Below are positions 61,213 through 64,000 of a stretch of DNA of 64,000 nt, piece by piece. A model generated the notes under the pieces. It was not told where the DNA came from and made no database searches. It worked only from the letters and a program-made list of their open reading frames with translations. Source of the stretch: Hirschia sp964351655 (GTDB taxonomy: Bacteria; Pseudomonadota; Alphaproteobacteria; Caulobacterales; Hyphomonadaceae); contig CAYGPD010000010.1 of NCBI GenBank assembly GCA_964351655.1, forward strand, positions 15,134-79,133, in the 5' to 3' direction. The position numbers and the translations under genes are program-made. How positions within the stretch are numbered: the stretch's first letter is position 1; the number at the start of each line of letters is the position of its first letter.

Positions 61213-62946
61213 ATGAAACGTAGCATGTCCAATTGTCTCTTTTTGCAAAAAAATGGTCGTTACCTTTTCCGTCGCGTAGTTCCTAGCGACGTGAGAGATC
61301 GCGTCAAAAAATGCGAATGGAAGATTTCACTAGGTTCAATTTCACGCGCGCAAGCAGCTGTGCGAGCAGCTCAACTGTATGAAGATACAGAATTTGAAAT
61401 AACTAGGTATAGAAACCCAAACGTTAGAAGAATACGCTCACGCGCTGAAAGTACTCGCGTTGCACATCTACAGCTGAAATCCCATCGGGAAGAGTTTGAA
61501 CTTCTGCTTACTCGACACCTCAACAGTATGTTAATACAGCCTGCTGTGCTTGTCCGCCAAGATATGGCTAGAAGGGATTGCGATGCACCAAATTGGTCAA
61601 ATGTAAAATCAAAATATCTCTCCGAATTAGAGACATTGAAAAACACATTAGTGCCAGATATCTATATTCATCCCCGTCACTTAAACTTAGACGAAATCAT
61701 CAATGAGAGCAGTTACAATCCTGTTTTGGATGCTCAATATATGTTGGATATTAAAAAACGTTACAAACAGACCAGAATTGATAGCCTTCGGGAAGTACTT
61801 TCCGTTTTATCAGGTGAAGAGACGCCAAACTTAGATAATTTTTTTTCCCGCGATAATGGAAGCAACTTCAAAACTCTCCAAGAGCTGCTTAAAGAGTATG
61901 AACGCTTCAAGAAGAGCAACTGGTCTCTCAAAACTCAAACAAAATTCGATGGTATATCCAAAGAAGTTCTGTCAATCCTTGGCCCCCATACAGATATCAA
62001 CTCAATTGATCGCGCAAAATGCAATGATCTAGTGCGGATTATGGAGGCCTTACCTCCTAATTATTCGAAATGCAAAATGTTTAAAGGCCTCTCACTACCC
62101 GACATAGCATCGAAGGCTGAAGCTCAAAGTCTTCCTGGACGAAATCCAAAAACAATAAAAACAATGGTGACTTGGTTGATTTCATTTTTTCAATTTGCCG
62201 AAGAAGAACAGCTTCTTTCTGTTAATCCAGCTAAGGGATTGAAAGTTACTCAGAGAGTAAAACAGCAAGGCAAGAAAAACCCCTTCAATGATACGGAATT
62301 GCAACAATTATTCAGTGCGCCAGTTTTTACAGGATGCGCTGATGATGAAAAAGGATGGAGAATTGCAGGCAATTCATTTCCTCGAAGAGCGAAATATTGG
62401 ATCCCTATTATTGGTTTACACTCCGGAATGCGTCTTAATGAAATCTGCCAGCTTCAGATTGGTGATTTGCAGATATTACCGGAAGGTCCGTTTTTTAGTG
62501 TCATAGATACTGACGGAAAAATTTTAAAGTCATCAACTTCGAAACGCTTAGTCCCCATTCATAGTAACCTTGTTGCGCTGGGGATAATCGATTGGATCGA
62601 AGAAATGGAAAAAGTAGCTGCGCCCAACTCCTCCCTATTTCCAGAACTCACATCGCGCACTTCAGGGAAAAGGCCATCAGATAATTTTTCACGATGGTTT
62701 GGCAACCTAAGGGATAGCAGGGGTCTTTCTAAGAGCGGAAAAAGCTTTCACAGCTTTAGACACTACATGACTGACAGGCTGACCGAGCAAGGAATTCGAG
62801 AACTTACAATTCATAGGTTGCTTGGTTGGTCAGTCAAAGGAATGCTCGGCGTTTATGGTCAAGGTCCAAGCAATGCAGAATTGATCAACGCTCTGGAAAA
62901 AATTGAAATCTTCGATTTAAAACACTTAAAAGTACCACAAAATTGA
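61213..62946 (+). CDS. Tyrosine-type site-specific integrase (DUF6538-type N-terminus)
   Basis: A 577-residue phage-type integrase. The N-terminus (CLFLQKNGRYLFRRVVPSDVR) is the small arm-binding domain seen in DUF6538 integrases. A SAM-like core-binding domain lies at about 225-345. The catalytic domain has the first Arg in GLHSGMRLNEICQL, His-x-x-Arg in SFHSFRHYMTD, and the nucleophile Tyr in GMLGVYGQG. All catalytic residues are present, so it should be active. It faces away from tRNA-Ser, the usual layout at the left end of a tRNA-integrated island. An alternative ATG is 12 nt downstream. Confidence 0.93.
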   Translation: MKRSMSNCLFLQKNGRYLFRRVVPSDVRDRVKKCEWKISLGSISRAQAAVRAAQLYEDTEFEITRYRNPNVRRIRSRAESTRVAHLQLKSHREEFELLLTRHLNSMLIQPAVLVRQDMARRDCDAPNWSNVKSKYLSELETLKNTLVPDIYIHPRHLNLDEIINESSYNPVLDAQYMLDIKKRYKQTRIDSLREVLSVLSGEETPNLDNFFSRDNGSNFKTLQELLKEYERFKKSNWSLKTQTKFDGISKEVLSILGPHTDINSIDRAKCNDLVRIMEALPPNYSKCKMFKGLSLPDIASKAEAQSLPGRNPKTIKTMVTWLISFFQFAEEEQLLSVNPAKGLKVTQRVKQQGKKNPFNDTELQQLFSAPVFTGCADDEKGWRIAGNSFPRRAKYWIPIIGLHSGMRLNEICQLQIGDLQILPEGPFFSVIDTDGKILKSSTSKRLVPIHSNLVALGIIDWIEEMEKVAAPNSSLFPELTSRTSGKRPSDNFSRWFGNLRDSRGLSKSGKSFHSFRHYMTDRLTEQGIRELTIHRLLGWSVKGMLGVYGQGPSNAELINALEKIEIFDLKHLKVPQN

Positions 62947-63033
62947 AATCTACATTTTAAAATCGGACTACGCTACAAAATACTAAGCCCCCAAATACTT
63001 CACTAAATGTCAAACCTAGAAACTAGGCATGTA

Positions 63034-63599
63034 TTAAAAATTCTGAATTTCCTGCGTCATTGCTCGATATACACTGGAACGCCCTATACCCATTCGTTTA
63101 GCAATATCGCTTGCACCTACTCCCTCACTAGCAAGACGTTTTACTTCTTTTGCATCAACGCTAGGTTTTCGGCCTTTATAAACACCCGCTTCCTTAGCTT
63201 TTGCGATACCTTCCATTTGGCGCTTTGGCGCTCTCGTCGAAGGTTTGTTTCAAACTCGGCAAACACTCCCAGCATATCCACAAAGGCTTTTCCCGCCGCT
63301 GATGTAGTATCGATTGGTTGCTCAGTAGCACGCAAGGATGCGCCCTTTGATTTTAGGGTCTTCATAATATCTTGTAGGTCTGAGATAGAACGCGCCAGAC
63401 GATCGATACGTGTTACAACAAGAGTATCTCCTTGGCGGATGAAGTCCAATATAGATTGAAGCTCAGGCCTTTTCTGGGTTGATGTACCACTTGCCTTCTC
63501 TTCTCTAACAATTTCACATCCTGCTGCTTCCAGCGCCTCAAGCTGTACCCGGGTACACTGACCGGAAGAACTTACGCGCGCATATCCAATTTGGGTCAT
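63034..63599 (-). pseudogene. Serine recombinase (resolvase/invertase) broken by an 8-bp tandem duplication
   Basis: Two adjacent frames together encode one resolvase. The first has the catalytic Ser in GYARVSSSGQ, then RPELQSILDFIRQGDTLVVTRIDRLARS and the E-helix up to FAEFETNLRRERQ. The second begins MEGIAKAKEAGVYKGRKPSVDA and ends with the helix-turn-helix ASDIAKRMGIGRSSVYRAM. The break is an exact tandem copy of an 8-mer (GCGCCAAA read on the minus strand; TTTGGCGC at 63216-63223 and 63224-63231). Removing one copy restores RERQMEGIAKAK in frame. As it stands the product loses its DNA-binding domain after about 140 residues. Start ATG 63599 has AGAGGA upstream. Confidence 0.9.
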
Positions 63600-63613
63600 C
63601 TGATCCTCTTGTT

Positions 63614-63736
63614 CCAATAGGGTTTAGACCTATGGTAACAGACGTCCCAAAATTAAAAAGCGAACTCTATTGGTACATGTATATTGCACCATTTACTTGC
63701 CCCTTTGGAGTATACTCAAATGATACACCCAATAGG
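63614..63736. repeat. Repeats and palindromes upstream of the recombinase
   Basis: The region between the recombinase start and the next gene holds three copies of CCAATAG (63614 and 63729 direct, 63667-63673 inverted), an imperfect 21-bp palindrome beginning TGGTACA and ending TGCACCA (63671-63691), and a perfect palindrome GAGTATACTC (63708-63717). Such clustered inverted sites upstream of a serine recombinase resemble a res or operator region. AGGAGG at 63752-63757 is a good ribosome-binding sequence on the plus strand without a convincing gene. Confidence 0.4.
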
Positions 63737-63834
63737 AACCGCATAGTTAATAGGAGGCAGACTTGACCAGATCGTCAAACAGACCAAGCGTACCTATTGC
63801 CCTGCCGCACCAAGATGCGGCAGGACTAACAAGC

Positions 63835-64000
63835 TTATTCAGCAGCAAAGGCTATAGTCGCGTTCAGACGGCCAGACAGGCGCACAAGAACGATTCCGAC
63901 AACCACCACTCCGGCTGCTATGTAAGGCGCAACGGCGAGGCCTATGCCTTCCACTACGAGCCCCCCGGCCCATGCCCCCCCGGCAATGCCAAGGTTGAAC
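63835..64000 (-). CDS. MFS transporter, C-terminal part (gene continues beyond the window)
   Basis: The last 54 codons of a membrane transporter: FNLGIAGGAWAGGLVVE, then GIGLAVAPYIAAGVVVVGIVLV and RLSGRLNATIAFAAE before a TAA at 63835. The FNLGxAxGAWxGG pattern followed by a final helix is typical of AraJ/sugar-efflux-type MFS proteins. Base composition is far more GC-rich than the rest of the window, suggesting separate acquisition. A 9-bp perfect stem (CCTGCCGCA/TGCGGCAGG, 63801-63824) lies just downstream and may help end the transcript. Confidence 0.75.
   Translation of the reverse strand, partial: FNLGIAGGAWAGGLVVEGIGLAVAPYIAAGVVVVGIVLVRLSGRLNATIAFAAE

Noticed and set aside
63007..63459. 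Plus-strand frame of 150 codons, Cys/Phe-rich
   Set aside because: Antisense to the serine recombinase pseudogene, which has clear family motifs on the minus strand.
63763..64000. Plus-strand open frame of about 79 codons behind a perfect AGGAGG, starting at TTG
   Set aside because: It is antisense to the recognisable MFS C-terminus. The minus-strand translation has membrane-helix and FNLGxAxGAW patterns; the plus-strand one has no recognisable features and looks like a shadow in GC-rich DNA.
1..64000. CRISPR arrays, insertion sequences, rRNA operons or a replication origin
   Set aside because: No regularly spaced repeats, no transposase with terminal repeats, no rRNA sequence and no origin-type repeat cluster were seen on reading the window.

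Overview
This window looks like the chromosome of a low-GC (roughly 44%) stalked or budding alphaproteobacterium of the Hyphomonadaceae, for example a Hirschia-like organism. That placement is inferred from four things: large TonB-dependent receptors, a complete Entner-Doudoroff operon, the alphaproteobacterial gene order murA-DUF2948-hisD-UPF0262-phosphatase-infA-maf-rng-yacG, and a phenylalanine/tyrosine degradation operon. No rRNA, CRISPR array or insertion sequence was seen.

Layout. 0.1-4.3 kb: a TonB receptor with a strong terminator, then a zinc-type alcohol dehydrogenase on the opposite strand. 4.4-11.5 kb: a copper/silver export operon (Cys/His-rich small protein, outer-membrane factor, CusB-like adaptor, CusA-like RND pump, CusF-like lipoprotein). 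11.6-21.9 kb: cobalamin salvage and uptake. cobT-cobS-cobC-cobO come first, then a cobalamin riboswitch controlling btuB-btuF-btuC-btuD-cbiB-threonine-phosphate decarboxylase, with cobU convergent at the end. There is no corrin-ring synthesis here, so this set serves uptake and nucleotide-loop assembly. 22.0-25.8 kb: two inner-membrane proteins with unusual C-terminal envelope domains, a cation/proton antiporter fused to a Bax-like glucosaminidase fold and a DUF389 protein fused to an OmpA-like domain. 25.8-33.3 kb: a DUF2946 protein with a TonB receptor, then a MacAB-TolC-type tripartite efflux operon.

33.4-40.2 kb: tRNA-Phe and the conserved murA-to-yacG cluster on the minus strand, including a 55-residue basic protein beyond murA, then tRNA-Thr. 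40.2-45.4 kb: an Lrp-type regulator divergent from phhA-hpd-VOC-maiA-fahA-phhB. Homogentisate dioxygenase is not in the window. 45.5-52.1 kb: zwf-edd-glk-eda-pyk behind a LacI-type palindrome. 52.2-57.4 kb: an FAD monooxygenase, an SPFH protein, a small acidic protein, and two divergent genes that both carry RyR domains, one of them a channel-like membrane protein with two Rossmann/TrkA-like regions. 57.4-60.9 kb: a ZIP transporter and a divergent ABC exporter-type/DUF3299 operon flanking a Zur-box-like palindrome, probably zinc homeostasis. 61.0-64.0 kb: the left end of an integrated element in tRNA-Ser(GCU), with a tyrosine integrase, a serine recombinase broken by an 8-bp tandem duplication, and the end of a GC-rich MFS transporter gene.

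The best candidates for undescribed biology are the RyR-domain locus (53.5-57.4 kb) and the adjacent pair of transporter-like proteins fused to degenerate peptidoglycan-type domains (22.0-25.8 kb). Every functional statement here rests on reading motifs and gene order; no database search was possible.
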